Source: Flavobacterium sp. (GTDB lineage Bacteria > Bacteroidota > Bacteroidia > Flavobacteriales > Flavobacteriaceae). Taken from it: a DNA stretch of 41,329 bases. The notes under the pieces were generated by a model. The model was not told the origin of the DNA and searched no databases. It saw only the letters and a program-made list of their open reading frames with translations. The position numbers and the translations under genes were made by a program. The stretch's first letter is position 1, and each line of letters starts with the position of its first letter. Positions 26,727 to 35,062 of this stretch are shown piece by piece. The DNA lies in the NCBI GenBank assembly GCA_020403245.1, contig JADBYA010000027.1, forward strand, positions 1-41,329. The letters run 5' to 3'.

Positions 26727-27162
26727 TAGCCACTGATTTACAGATTAAAAAAAATAAAATGTCTGAATATTTATACGAAGAAGATACATATAAAATTATT
26801 GGCGCTTTAATTGAAGTTCATAAAAATCTAGGGAAAGGCTTTTCAGAAATTGTTTATAAAGATGCTTTTGAATATGAATTAAATAAGATTAATTTTTCTT
26901 TTGAAAGAGAAAAAGAATTTTTAGTGCATTATAAAGATGTTATTTTAAATCATAAATTTTATGCTGATTTCGTTGTTCTTGATAAAATTATAATTGAAGT
27001 AAAGTCGACTGATTCATTACATGAAAAACACATTTCTCAGTGTTTAAATTATTTACACGTATCAGGTCACAGACTTGCCATTTTAGTGAATTTTAACAAA
27101 ACCTCACTTGAATATAAAAGAATCATCAAATAATATTTGAAAAATCTGTGAATCTGTGGCTA
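26727..27162. mobile_element. Inverted-repeat-bounded GxxExxY module
   Basis: TAGCCACTGATTTACAGATT (26727-26746) and AATCTGTGAATCTGTGGCTA (27143-27162) are complementary at 18 of 20 positions and enclose only the GxxExxY gene. The right arm overlaps the start codon of cca. The pattern suggests a small non-autonomous insertion. No flanking target duplication or transposase was identified. Confidence 0.6.
26759..27133 (+). CDS. GxxExxY protein, PD-(D/E)XK nuclease-like
   Basis: A 124-residue member of the GxxExxY family. The naming motif is GKGFSEIVYKDAFEYEL (residues 23-39). HKFYADFVVLDKIIIEVKS supplies the D...ExK acidic/lysine pattern of the PD-(D/E)XK nuclease fold. Its biological role is not established. 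In Bacteroidota such genes are commonly scattered as single genes near repeats. It sits alone between tsaC and cca, bounded by 20-bp inverted repeats. Confidence 0.85.
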   Translation: MSEYLYEEDTYKIIGALIEVHKNLGKGFSEIVYKDAFEYELNKINFSFEREKEFLVHYKDVILNHKFYADFVVLDKIIIEVKSTDSLHEKHISQCLNYLHVSGHRLAILVNFNKTSLEYKRIIK

Positions 27163-28601
27163 CAAAAAAAAACTATACCAAAGCACTAAATAAACCAATC
27201 TTTGAAATCATTTCAAAAGCATCCCAAGAACTTAATCTTGAAAGTTATGTGATTGGAGGTTTTGTGCGTGATTATTTGTTGCAACGTGACTTAGACCTGC
27301 CTGCCACAGATAAGAAAGATATTGATATCGTGGCTATTGGTTCTGGAATAGACTTAGCTTTAAAAGTTTCAGAGTTGTTGCCAAACAAACCCAAAGTTCA
27401 AGTTTTCAAAAACTATGGTACTGCTATGCTTCGCTACAAAGAAATCGAAATCGAATTTGTGGGCGCTCGAAAAGAAAGTTATGCCGAACACAGTCGTAAT
27501 CCTATTGTGGAAAACGGAACTTTAGAAGACGACCAAAATCGTCGTGATTTTACGATTAATGCGATGGCTTTTTCTTTAAATGCGACTAATTATGGGGAAC
27601 TTGTTGACCCATTCAACGGATTGTCAGACTTAAAAAACAAAATCCTTAGAACACCTTTAAATCCAGATATTACCTATTCTGATGATCCGTTGCGAATGAT
27701 GCGTGCTATTCGGTTTGCGACTCAATTGAATTTTACTATCGAAGAAAAATCATTGGAAGCAATTGCAACTAATAAAGAACGCATCAAAATCATTTCGGGC
27801 GAGCGAATTGTAGATGAATTGAATAAAATCTTAGAAACATCAAAACCTTCCATTGGATTTTTGCATTTATATAAAACGGGATTATTAGACATCATTCTTC
27901 CCGAATTGACAGCGTTGAATAATGTAGAAGAAATAGAGGGGCAAACACACAAAAATAACTTTTATCACACGCTAGAAGTTGTTGATAATATTTGTCCGAA
28001 TACCGATGATGTTTGGTTGCGATGGGCAGCCTTGTTGCATGATATTGGCAAAGCACCAACTAAAAAATTCAATAAAAAACAAGGTTGGACTTTTCACGGA
28101 CACGAATTCCTAGGCGGGAAAATGGTCAAGAAAATCTTTGAACGATTGCACATGCCATTGAACCAAAAAATGAAATTTGTACAAAAAATGGTGGTGCTGA
28201 GTTCACGACCAATCGTTCTGTCGGAAGATATGGTAACTGATTCGGCGGTGCGCCGTTTGGTGTTTGATGCTGGTGAAGATGTGGACAATCTCATGACACT
28301 TTGCGAAGCCGATATTACCACCAAAAATCCAACGAAATTTAAAAAATATCACAATAATTTTGACATCGTTCGTCGTAAAATCATTGAAGTAGAAGAACGT
28401 GACCATGTTCGTAATTTTCAACCACCAATTTCGGGAGAAGAAATTATGAAACTTTTCAATTTAAAACCGTCTCGCGAAATTGGTATATTAAAAGAAGCCG
28501 TGAAAGAAGCTATTTTGGAAGGTGAAATTCCAAATGAATATGGAGCTGCCTATGAGTTTGTATTACAACGTGCCGAAAAATTAGGGTTGAAAAAAGTTTA
28601 A
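27156..28601 (+). CDS. cca: CCA tRNA nucleotidyltransferase with HD domain
   Basis: A 481-residue enzyme that adds or repairs the 3' CCA of t[18 protein letters not shown] and [12 protein letters not shown] give the nucleotidyltransferase motif. [13 protein letters not shown] and [15 protein letters not shown] are the class II head and neck motifs. An HD domain follows ([15 protein letters not shown]). The only plausible start is GTG 27156, which lies inside the right arm of the inverted repeat around the GxxExxY gene. Residues about 46-52 (LDLPATD) look like an insertion between LLQR and KKDIDIV; the DNA there contains the repeat word ACCTGCCTGCC. Confidence 0.93.
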   Translation: MATKKNYTKALNKPIFEIISKASQELNLESYVIGGFVRDYLLQRDLDLPATDKKDIDIVAIGSGIDLALKVSELLPNKPKVQVFKNYGTAMLRYKEIEIEFVGARKESYAEHSRNPIVENGTLEDDQNRRDFTINAMAFSLNATNYGELVDPFNGLSDLKNKILRTPLNPDITYSDDPLRMMRAIRFATQLNFTIEEKSLEAIATNKERIKIISGERIVDELNKILETSKPSIGFLHLYKTGLLDIILPELTALNNVEEIEGQTHKNNFYHTLEVVDNICPNTDDVWLRWAALLHDIGKAPTKKFNKKQGWTFHGHEFLGGKMVKKIFERLHMPLNQKMKFVQKMVVLSSRPIVLSEDMVTDSAVRRLVFDAGEDVDNLMTLCEADITTKNPTKFKKYHNNFDIVRRKIIEVEERDHVRNFQPPISGEEIMKLFNLKPSREIGILKEAVKEAILEGEIPNEYGAAYEFVLQRAEKLGLKKV

Positions 28602-28616
28602 TTTCACACAAAACCA

Positions 28617-29135
28617 ATGTCAATTTATCACTTTAGAAAAGCATTACCTTCTGAAAAAGCAAAAATTTGGGAAATTCTTCAATTTGCTATTAAACGAAGA
28701 AAAGAAGATGGCAGCAATCAATGGCAAGATGGCTATCCAAACCCGGAAGTGATTGAAAATGATATTGAAAAAGGACATGGTTTTGTTTTAACTGAAGAAA
28801 ATACCATTATTGGATATTGTGCCGTTATTAGTAACTATGAACCTGAATATGAAAAAATTGTTGGTAAGTGGCTTACTAATGATGATTTTGTTGTGGTACA
28901 TAGAATTGCAATTGCTCAAAACTATTTAGGGCAAGGATTATCAAAAATAATGCTCAAAAATGTTGAAGATTTCTCAATTAATAACCATATATTCAGCATC
29001 AAAGTAGATACCAATTTTGATAATTTTGCCATGTTGAAAATTTTTGAAAAAATGGAATACACCTATTGTGGTGAAGTTTATTTTAGAGGAAGTCCAAGAA
29101 AAGCATTTGAAAAAGTTCTTAGGAAAACTTTATGA
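28617..29135 (+). CDS. GNAT-family N-acetyltransferase
   Basis: A 172-residue acetyltransferase. The acceptor-side N-terminus (RKALPSEKAKIWEILQFAI) is followed by GYCAVISNYEPEY, then VVVHRIAIAQNYLGQGLSKI, which contains the acetyl-CoA loop pattern (Q-x-x-L-G-Q-G-L), and SIKVDTNFDNFAMLKIFEKM. The substrate is unknown. It follows cca by 15 nt on the same strand and may be cotranscribed. Confidence 0.85.
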   Translation: MSIYHFRKALPSEKAKIWEILQFAIKRRKEDGSNQWQDGYPNPEVIENDIEKGHGFVLTEENTIIGYCAVISNYEPEYEKIVGKWLTNDDFVVVHRIAIAQNYLGQGLSKIMLKNVEDFSINNHIFSIKVDTNFDNFAMLKIFEKMEYTYCGEVYFRGSPRKAFEKVLRKTL

Positions 29136-29168
29136 TTTGTCTAAAAATCAATACCATTAAAAATCAAT

Positions 29169-29176
29169 TAATTTTG
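29169..29176 (+). promoter_or_regulatory. -7 promoter box of ctaA
   Basis: TAATTTTG matches TAnnTTTG and ends 42 nt before the ctaA ATG (29219). This suggests transcription independent of the GNAT gene. Confidence 0.5.
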
Positions 29177-29218
29177 CACAATCAAATTGATTTATCATAA
29201 TAAAATTATTACTATCAA

Positions 29219-30238
29219 ATGTTAAAAAATAAATCTGTTATAATCTGGCTTCTTACGGGATGTGTTTTGGTATTTATAATGGTTGTTGTTGGCGGGATTA
29301 CACGACTTACCAATTCAGGTTTATCGATGACCGATTGGCATTTGGTAACTGATACTTTTCCGCCAATGACAGAAGCCAAATGGAATGTAGCATTTGAAGA
29401 ATACAAAAAGTTTCCCGAATACCAAAAAATCAATATTCACAATGATTTTACGATTTCAGATTATAAATTCATATATTTCTGGGAATGGTTTCACCGGTTT
29501 ATTGGTAGAATTATTGGTTTGGTTTTCATCATTCCTTTTATTTATTTTTTAATCAAAAAAAGAATTGACAAAGCTACTTTGAGCAAGTGTTGTGTGTTGC
29601 TTGGAATGGGAGCATTACAAGGTTTCTTTGGTTGGTTTATGGTAAAAAGCGGTTTGGTTGACAACCCAGATGTGAGCCACTTCAGACTAGCTTTGCATTT
29701 AACATTTGCTTTTCTAACATTTGCTTACACACTTTGGGTTGCCTTAGATTTGATTTATCCAGATAAAAGAGAGGTTATCATTCCGCTGAAAAAGCTAGCC
29801 CAATTAAGTTTGATTTTCCTAATTATTCAAATAATTTATGGTGGGTTTGTTGCTGGTTTAAATGCTGGTTTAGTTCACAATCATTGGCCATTGATGAGCG
29901 ACGGACAATTCTTCCATGATAGTATCGCTTTGGAAAAAGAGAGTTGGCTACTTCGATTTACTGAAGGAAAAAGTGGTGTGCAATTTGTACACAGAACCAT
30001 GGCATATTTGGTAGTTGGATTGATTGTATTCTTGTATTTCAAAAGTAAAAAATATATGCTAACTAAACAACAACATAATGGTTTGAAAACACTAGTTATA
30101 TTGGTATTTTTGCAATTCACCTTAGGCGTTTTCACCTTGTTATATGGCGTTCCGCTTTGGTTAGGATTAACCCATCAAGTGATGGCATTCTTTTTATTGA
30201 CAGCCATGACTTTTACTTTGCATCGATTATCAAAATAA
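29219..30238 (+). CDS. ctaA: Heme A synthase (CtaA/Cox15)
   Basis: A 339-residue, eight-helix membrane enzyme that oxidises the C8 methyl of heme O to make heme A for aa3-type oxidases. VVGGITRLTNSGLSMTDWH is the signature N-terminus. Heme-ligand histidines occur in FWEWFHRFIGR, FRLALHLTFAF, FVHRTMAYLVV and WLGLTHQVMAFF, and LVHNHWPLMSDG is the usual periplasmic loop. Its presence implies a heme-A-containing aerobic oxidase in the organism. Confidence 0.94.
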   Translation: MLKNKSVIIWLLTGCVLVFIMVVVGGITRLTNSGLSMTDWHLVTDTFPPMTEAKWNVAFEEYKKFPEYQKINIHNDFTISDYKFIYFWEWFHRFIGRIIGLVFIIPFIYFLIKKRIDKATLSKCCVLLGMGALQGFFGWFMVKSGLVDNPDVSHFRLALHLTFAFLTFAYTLWVALDLIYPDKREVIIPLKKLAQLSLIFLIIQIIYGGFVAGLNAGLVHNHWPLMSDGQFFHDSIALEKESWLLRFTEGKSGVQFVHRTMAYLVVGLIVFLYFKSKKYMLTKQQHNGLKTLVILVFLQFTLGVFTLLYGVPLWLGLTHQVMAFFLLTAMTFTLHRLSK

Positions 30239-30286
30239 AACGCATACCCCGACTATATTGTCGCAGTTCCTTGTTTACCAACTTAA

Positions 30287-31057
30287 ATGTCTAAACTAGC
30301 CGCTCAAGATAAATTTTTAGATTTGTCAGATTACGGAAGATCTTTTGGAAGATTTTTTGCCACTCAATTACAGAATACCCGCTTTACTCCTATCCATGTT
30401 ACCTTGCTTTTTGGTCTCTCTGGATTGATTGCTATCTATTGTATTTTGACCAATCATTATGTATTGGCTGGATGTTTTATCCTTTTAAAATCGGGTATAG
30501 ATGCTGCAGATGGCGAATTGGCACGATTGAAAAAAACACCTTCTTACTCGGGGAGGTATTTGGACAGTGTGTTTGATATTGTGCTGAATTTCATGCTTTT
30601 GATGGCCATTTGTTATGTTTCCAAAACAACTATTTGGTTTACTTTCTTAGCTTTTATTGGTATTCAATTGCAAGGCACTTTATACAATTATTATTATGTA
30701 ATTCTCAGAAACAAATCAGTTGGTGGAGATACTACCAGTAAAATATTTGAATATAAAACACCAAAAGCTTTACCAGGAGAAAGTCAAAAATCAGTCAATA
30801 TTTTATTTGGAATTTATACTGTTGTTTACGGGGTATTTGATAAAATCATTCATGGCTTAGACAAAGATGCGTATAAAGTAAAAACCTTTCCCAACTGGTT
30901 TATGACCTTACTTTCGCTTTATGGTTTGGGCTTTCAATTACTTATCATTGCTGTGATGCTGCCTTTGGGGTGGATTGAGTTTATAGTGCCATTTTTTATT
31001 GCCTATACACTATTGCTTTTTGCATTGATAGTAATTAGAAAAAAAATATTAACTTAA
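30287..31057 (+). CDS. CDP-alcohol phosphatidyltransferase
   Basis: A 256-residue membrane enzyme with about six hydrophobic segments. The complete catalytic motif D-G-x2-A-R-x8-G-x3-D-x3-D is visible: Asp75, Gly76, Ala79, Arg80, Gly89, Asp93 and Asp97. Such enzymes swap CMP for an alcohol in phospholipid or inositol-lipid synthesis. The alcohol here cannot be read from the sequence. It follows ctaA by 48 nt and is closed by a long A/T-rich terminator. Confidence 0.88.
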   Translation: MSKLAAQDKFLDLSDYGRSFGRFFATQLQNTRFTPIHVTLLFGLSGLIAIYCILTNHYVLAGCFILLKSGIDAADGELARLKKTPSYSGRYLDSVFDIVLNFMLLMAICYVSKTTIWFTFLAFIGIQLQGTLYNYYYVILRNKSVGGDTTSKIFEYKTPKALPGESQKSVNILFGIYTVVYGVFDKIIHGLDKDAYKVKTFPNWFMTLLSLYGLGFQLLIIAVMLPLGWIEFIVPFFIAYTLLLFALIVIRKKILT

Positions 31058-31093
31058 CGGGAATACGATATTAGCTTTTAAAAAATTGCTTTT

Positions 31094-31127
31094 AACAATA
31101 AAAAATCAAATAGTTTTTTTTATTGTT
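31094..31127. terminator. Bidirectional terminator between convergent genes
   Basis: AACAATAAAAAA (31094-31105) pairs perfectly with TTTTTTATTGTT (31116-31127). The stem itself provides T-runs for both strands. It lies between the phosphatidyltransferase and the convergent LytTR regulator. Confidence 0.75.
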
Positions 31128-31265
31128 GTAACAAATAATAGAGTAAATGCAGAAAAGTTTTTAAACCATTAAGAAATTAAGTTTAGTTAAGCGTGATTAT
31201 ACTAAATTGCTCAACTAGGGTAATGGTTTCAATAAAAAAACAATTAACTTTAATTCAAACTCACG

Positions 31266-32036
31266 TTACCCCAACCATACTTTAAAATCATTGACACGTT
31301 CACGTGCAACAATTACTTCATCATCTTTGTAAGACGGTAGAATTACTTTTAAACGAGAATTACTATGCATTTGAATTTCTTTAATTCCTTTCATCGGAAT
31401 GATAAATTTGCGAGAAACGCGATAAAAAGCCGCCGGATCAAGTTCGGTTTCAAGAAGTTCTAAAGTGGTGTCCAAAAGGTAATTTCTATTATCAAAAGTG
31501 TGCAAATAGGTTCCTTTGTTTTCGCTATAAAAACATTCTACTTCTTCTATATTTACCATTTTCAGATGTTGGCCCAATTTGATAGTAAACCGTTTCTTAT
31601 AGGTTCTATCAATCGGGTTGACCAACATTTTTTTTATCATTTCAAAATCAAAATTGGAAACAATACTTTTTTGAAATTGATTTTTGAATTTTGAAATTGC
31701 AATTTCTAATTCTTCATCGTCAATAGGTTTGAGTAAATAATCAATACTATTTAGCTTAAAAGCACGCAACGCATATTCATCATAGGCCGTAGTAAAAATT
31801 ACAGCACTTTTAATGTCACACTGAGCGGAGCCGAAGTGTTCAAAAATTTCAAAAGACAATCCGTCAGACAATTGTATGTCAAGAAAAATCAAATCGGGAT
31901 GACTGTTTTTTTGAAACCAATCTATTGATTCCTCTACCGAATGTAAAAGTGTATTGACTTGCAATCCTAATTTCTCCACTTTTCGTTGAAGCAATCGTGC
32001 GGCTGGTTTTTCGTCTTCGATGATGATGATTTTCAT
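31266..32036 (-). CDS. LytTR-type response regulator
   Basis: A 256-residue two-domain regulator. The receiver begins MKIIIIEDEKPAARLL with an acidic pair (8, 9). The phosphorylated Asp53 sits in LIFLDIQLSDG, and Lys103 in YLLKPIDDEEL. The C-terminal LytTR DNA-binding domain includes ECFYSENKGTYLHTF and YRVSRKFIIPMKGI. Residues about 69-74 (GSAQCD) are encoded by a dispersed repeat (31814-31839) and break the alpha3-beta4 loop. The partner kinase is upstream on the same strand, beyond two 2TM genes. Kinase and regulator should form a LytS/LytR-like two-component system. Confidence 0.92.
   Translation of the reverse strand: MKIIIIEDEKPAARLLQRKVEKLGLQVNTLLHSVEESIDWFQKNSHPDLIFLDIQLSDGLSFEIFEHFGSAQCDIKSAVIFTTAYDEYALRAFKLNSIDYLLKPIDDEELEIAISKFKNQFQKSIVSNFDFEMIKKMLVNPIDRTYKKRFTIKLGQHLKMVNIEEVECFYSENKGTYLHTFDNRNYLLDTTLELLETELDPAAFYRVSRKFIIPMKGIKEIQMHSNSRLKVILPSYKDDEVIVARERVNDFKVWLG
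31814..31839. repeat. Dispersed repeat inserted in frame in the response regulator
   Basis: On the plus strand this reads TGTCACACTGAGCGGAGCCG then AAGTGT, closely matching a common Bacteroidota repeat word (GTCACACTGAGCGGAGTCGA). It keeps the reading frame and encodes about six extra residues (GSAQCD) in the receiver domain. Confidence 0.7.
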
Positions 32037-32040
32037 TGCT

Positions 32041-32146
32041 AAGTTTAAGGTTGTTTAAGATTGTTTAAAATTGTTTAAAATTGTTTGAAATAGTTCCAAG
32101 CGGATTAAAATAATAACTGCTTACTGTAACTGTTTACTGAACACTG
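32041..32146. repeat. GTTTAAGGTT-type and ACTG-type repeats
   Basis: 32041-32090 has about five 10-11-nt units (GTTTAAGGTT, GTTTAAGATT, GTTTAAAATT). The same family fills 34799-34925. 32115-32146 (ACTGCTTACTGTAACTG and on) belongs to the ACTG family. The stretch lies between the 2TM gene and the response regulator. Confidence 0.65.
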
Positions 32147-32149
32147 ATT

Positions 32150-32458
32150 TTACTCCCATTTATTATTTTTTTCTTTTTCCATAAGCTCTTTAATCTTTTT
32201 TTCTTCCCAATCTTTTCCCATAATTAAGGAAGGCAGAAATACTGATAATCCGTGGGCTGCTAAACCAATTCCCCAGAATAATGCAGTTGAAAAAGTTTTA
32301 AATTTTAAAAAACTTTCACCTTCATCGAGGTTTTGAACATTGACAATAACTATCATGATATTGACAACAATATAAACAGTTAAATGCGTATAAAATCCTT
32401 TGATTTTCTTAACTCTTTTCGCTGCTTCTTGGTATTTTATTTCATCAAAATTTTCCAT
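32150..32458 (-). CDS. 2TM-domain membrane protein
   Basis: A 102-residue protein. AAKRVKKIKGFYTHLTVYIV leads into two hydrophobic helices (about 22-42 and 58-80), and a C-terminal Trp-Glu-Glu-Lys motif (KDWEEKKIKELMEKE) closes it. This is the Bacteroidota 2TM family, found beside LytS/LytTR systems. Its molecular role is unknown. It is the third 2TM domain in a row: one fused to the kinase, two free. It starts 2 nt after the previous gene. Confidence 0.85.
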   Translation of the reverse strand: MENFDEIKYQEAAKRVKKIKGFYTHLTVYIVVNIMIVIVNVQNLDEGESFLKFKTFSTALFWGIGLAAHGLSVFLPSLIMGKDWEEKKIKELMEKEKNNKWE

Positions 32459-32460
32459 AA

Positions 32461-32760
32461 TTATTCCAATTTATTTTTTCTGTTTTCTTGTTCCATAAAT
32501 TCTTTCAACTTTCTTTCTTCCCAATTTTTTCCAAGTAGTGGAGTATAGTTAAATACCTTCATTCCGTGAAATGCTAGTCCAATTCCCCAACCCAAAAATG
32601 ACCAAAAAAACCACAAATATTGCGTCGAATATGGTATATTAATATATAAAAACAATGCTATTACAAATATAAATGAAATTAAATGTCCGTAAAATCCTTT
32701 GATCTCTTCTACTTGCTTTTTGGCTCGTTGGTACCGTTCGAATTCGTTATTTGTCTCCAT
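32461..32760 (-). CDS. 2TM-domain membrane protein
   Basis: A 99-residue paralogue of the next gene: RAKKQVEEIKGFYGHLISFI, two membrane helices, and KNWEERKLKEFMEQE at the end. I chose ATG 32760 because METNNEFER aligns with the beginnings of the other 2TM copies and falls 2 nt after the kinase stop. An in-frame ATG at 32772 would overlap the kinase gene by 10 nt. Tight packing implies translational coupling with the kinase. Confidence 0.83.
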   Translation of the reverse strand: METNNEFERYQRAKKQVEEIKGFYGHLISFIFVIALFLYINIPYSTQYLWFFWSFLGWGIGLAFHGMKVFNYTPLLGKNWEERKLKEFMEQENRKNKLE

Positions 32761-32762
32761 GT

Positions 32763-34100
32763 CTAATTCCATTTTGATTTTGTCTTATTTTCTTTATTTA
32801 ATATCTCTTGAATCTTCTTTTCTTCCCATGATTTTCCATAACCAAAAGTCTCAAAAGCATGAAAAGAAACGCCCATTCCCCATCCCAACACGGGTAACCA
32901 AAACCATTGAAATCCGCCTGATTGAATGTTAATAAATATGAGTAAAGGAATGACGCAGCAATAGGATATTAAATTGCCATAAAATCCTTTGAGTTTTTCA
33001 ACTCGTTCTCTTGCTCTTATAAAAGACATGTTCTCACTGTAAATGTTTTTTGTTTCCATGATGGCAATTTGTTTTGTTAAAATTGGAATTTTTACTTTAA
33101 ATTCAGTTTGTGTCTCCTCTACCAAAACTTTTCGTTCCGAAATCAAGCCATATCGATTGACGATGTTTTGCAGTCCAACACCTTTTCGCTCTTGCAAGAT
33201 TTCTTTCTTTTGCAAATTATTGGCAACGATTAAATAATTATTTTCAATGTAAATTTTTATATGCAATGGTCTTTGTTCGCTCACCACATTATGCTTTATC
33301 GTATTTTCTAGTAAAAGTTGTAACGAAAGCGGCACTACTTTGGCTTCTGGATTGATATAATCTGATGGCAAATCAAACGTAATGCTATTTTCAAAACGCA
33401 TTTTCAACAAGTTCATATACGTTTTGGCGAAAGCCAATTCTTCTTCCACAGAAACTAGTTCTTTGTCTTTTTGTTCCAGAACATAGCGATAAATTTTTGA
33501 TAACGAAGTGGTGAATTTTTGAGCATTCTCCGGATTTTCTTCTATCAAGGAACTCAACACATTCAAGCTGTTGAACAAGAAATGTGGATCGATTTGATTT
33601 TTTAAGCTTTCAAACTGTGCCGAAGCCGTTCCAGCAATTACTTTTTGTTCTTTTACCTTATTTTCAGTATATGCTTTATAGAAATAGAACGCATGAAAAG
33701 CCAGTGTAACAAAAAACGTAACAATAATAGCTACTAAGTAATTGGACATTTCTTCATTATTTAAAAAAGCGCTAAATGAACTTCCTTCTACTAGTACATC
33801 TTCAAAAATTCGCAATAAAAAAATAACCAAAATTGATACTAGAAATGATGCTATAAAACCAATTACTATTCTCTTTGGAATAAATCTATCTGATTTAAAA
33901 ACTTTATCCAAATAGATAAAAATAGTAGCATTAGCAAAGTATAACGAAAGACTATAAAGCATTGTATAGCCAAAGTTTACCAATAAATAATAATCAAACT
34001 GAATTTTGTTTCCAGTAATTATCCTAACCAATAACAACACAAAAAAGATGGTGAAGGATATGACGATAGCTCTTGGAATTTCTTTTATCAACTGTTTCAT
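32763..34100 (-). CDS. LytS-type histidine kinase fused to a 2TM domain
   Basis: A 445-residue membrane kinase. Four hydrophobic helices lie in residues 10-140. The His-kinase domain has QIDPHFLFNSLNVLSSLIEE with the phospho-acceptor His173. The ATPase part shows LQLLLENTIKHNVV (N-box) and KGVGLQNIVNRYGLI (G-box). Residues 348-445 begin METKNIYSENM and form a full 2TM domain (KLKGFYGNLISY, KSWEEKKIQEI). The Met at 348 (codon 33059-33057) marks the probable fusion point of a once separate 2TM gene. Frame continuity across it is clear. It pairs with the LytTR regulator. Confidence 0.9.
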   Translation of the reverse strand: MKQLIKEIPRAIVISFTIFFVLLLVRIITGNKIQFDYYLLVNFGYTMLYSLSLYFANATIFIYLDKVFKSDRFIPKRIVIGFIASFLVSILVIFLLRIFEDVLVEGSSFSAFLNNEEMSNYLVAIIVTFFVTLAFHAFYFYKAYTENKVKEQKVIAGTASAQFESLKNQIDPHFLFNSLNVLSSLIEENPENAQKFTTSLSKIYRYVLEQKDKELVSVEEELAFAKTYMNLLKMRFENSITFDLPSDYINPEAKVVPLSLQLLLENTIKHNVVSEQRPLHIKIYIENNYLIVANNLQKKEILQERKGVGLQNIVNRYGLISERKVLVEETQTEFKVKIPILTKQIAIMETKNIYSENMSFIRARERVEKLKGFYGNLISYCCVIPLLIFINIQSGGFQWFWLPVLGWGMGVSFHAFETFGYGKSWEEKKIQEILNKENKTKSKWN

Positions 34101-34165
34101 TGTGAATGGTTTTTAGGTTCTGAGGTTTTTTTCTTAGTGCCTTAGAACCGTAACACTTCTTTTCT

Positions 34166-34786
34166 TTATTTACAACCCTTCAATGCTTCTTGCGCTCTGT
34201 CCAAACCCCATTTTGGCGAAAAAGGTGTTTCTGCTTTAAAGTTAGCAAATAGTTGGATTGATTTTTCAATTTGAGCGCACATTGGTTTAGTATCGGTTCC
34301 CCAATATTTAGCACTACCAATTTCAAATTCTGCTTTTGAGAAAACTGCTCTAGGATTGTTTGGATTAATGGCCAATGCTTTTACATATTGTTCCATCACT
34401 AATCCTGTATACTTCACTCCATTTGTCATTGGATCTTGAAGTAAAACAACAGTGTAGAGCATCGCTTGAACTACCATGATTTCATCATTGTTCGGACTAA
34501 TTAAAGTAGCGTTATCAATGGCATTTTGTGCTTTATTAATCATGGCTGGCACTTTTTCTTTATTGGCAGGATTGAACGATTCGGTGGCGTTGATTAATGC
34601 CACATAATAATTGGGTAACCAATTATTTTTTTCAACTCCTGCTATACGTTCCATTAAATCTGATGCTTCCTTCGCTTTTCCTTCTCCCCAAAGCCCAAGA
34701 GCTTTCCCCATTCCTTGTTCAAAAGAGGTTTGCGCTGTTAGTAATGAACTAATTAATAATGCGGTGGTGATGATAATTGTTTTCAT
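34166..34786 (-). CDS. Exported TPR-like protein
   Basis: A 206-residue protein with a signal peptide (MKTIIITTALLISSLLTAQ). The body has TPR-like helix pairs (GEGKAKEASDLMERI, YVKALAINPNNPRAVFSKA, KGCK at the end). It is likely periplasmic or outer-membrane associated. The function is unknown. It lies upstream of the kinase on the same strand, 66 nt away, and downstream of the receptor/DUF2141 pair, so all may belong to one regulon. Confidence 0.8.
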   Translation of the reverse strand: MKTIIITTALLISSLLTAQTSFEQGMGKALGLWGEGKAKEASDLMERIAGVEKNNWLPNYYVALINATESFNPANKEKVPAMINKAQNAIDNATLISPNNDEIMVVQAMLYTVVLLQDPMTNGVKYTGLVMEQYVKALAINPNNPRAVFSKAEFEIGSAKYWGTDTKPMCAQIEKSIQLFANFKAETPFSPKWGLDRAQEALKGCK

Positions 34787-34798
34787 AATTAAAAAGTT

Positions 34799-34980
34799 TA
34801 TTGTTGTTTAAAAGTTTAAGGTTGTTTAAGGTTGTTTAAAATTGTTTAAGGTTGTTTAAAAGTTTAAGGTTGTTTAAAAGTTTAATATTGTTTAAAAGTT
34901 TACTGTTGTTTAAAATTGTTTTTGATATTGATTTTTGAATTTGATTTTTGAAATTGAATTTGATTTTTGAATTTGATTTC
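34799..34980. repeat. GTTTAAGGTT-type tandem repeat and TTTTGAATTTGA run
   Basis: About ten 10-12-nt units (TTGTTTAAGG, TTGTTTAAAAG, TTGTTTAAAATT) cover 34799-34925. A TGATTTTTGAATT-type run then extends to 34980. It lies in the 276-bp gap between the TPR-like gene and the DUF2141 gene. No gene is visible in the gap. Confidence 0.75.
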
Positions 34981-35062
34981 TGATGTAAAATTATTGTGGT
35001 TTTGTTTGTTGTGAAATTTATACTTACTGAACTGTTTATTTTGATGGATGAACTGTTAAATA

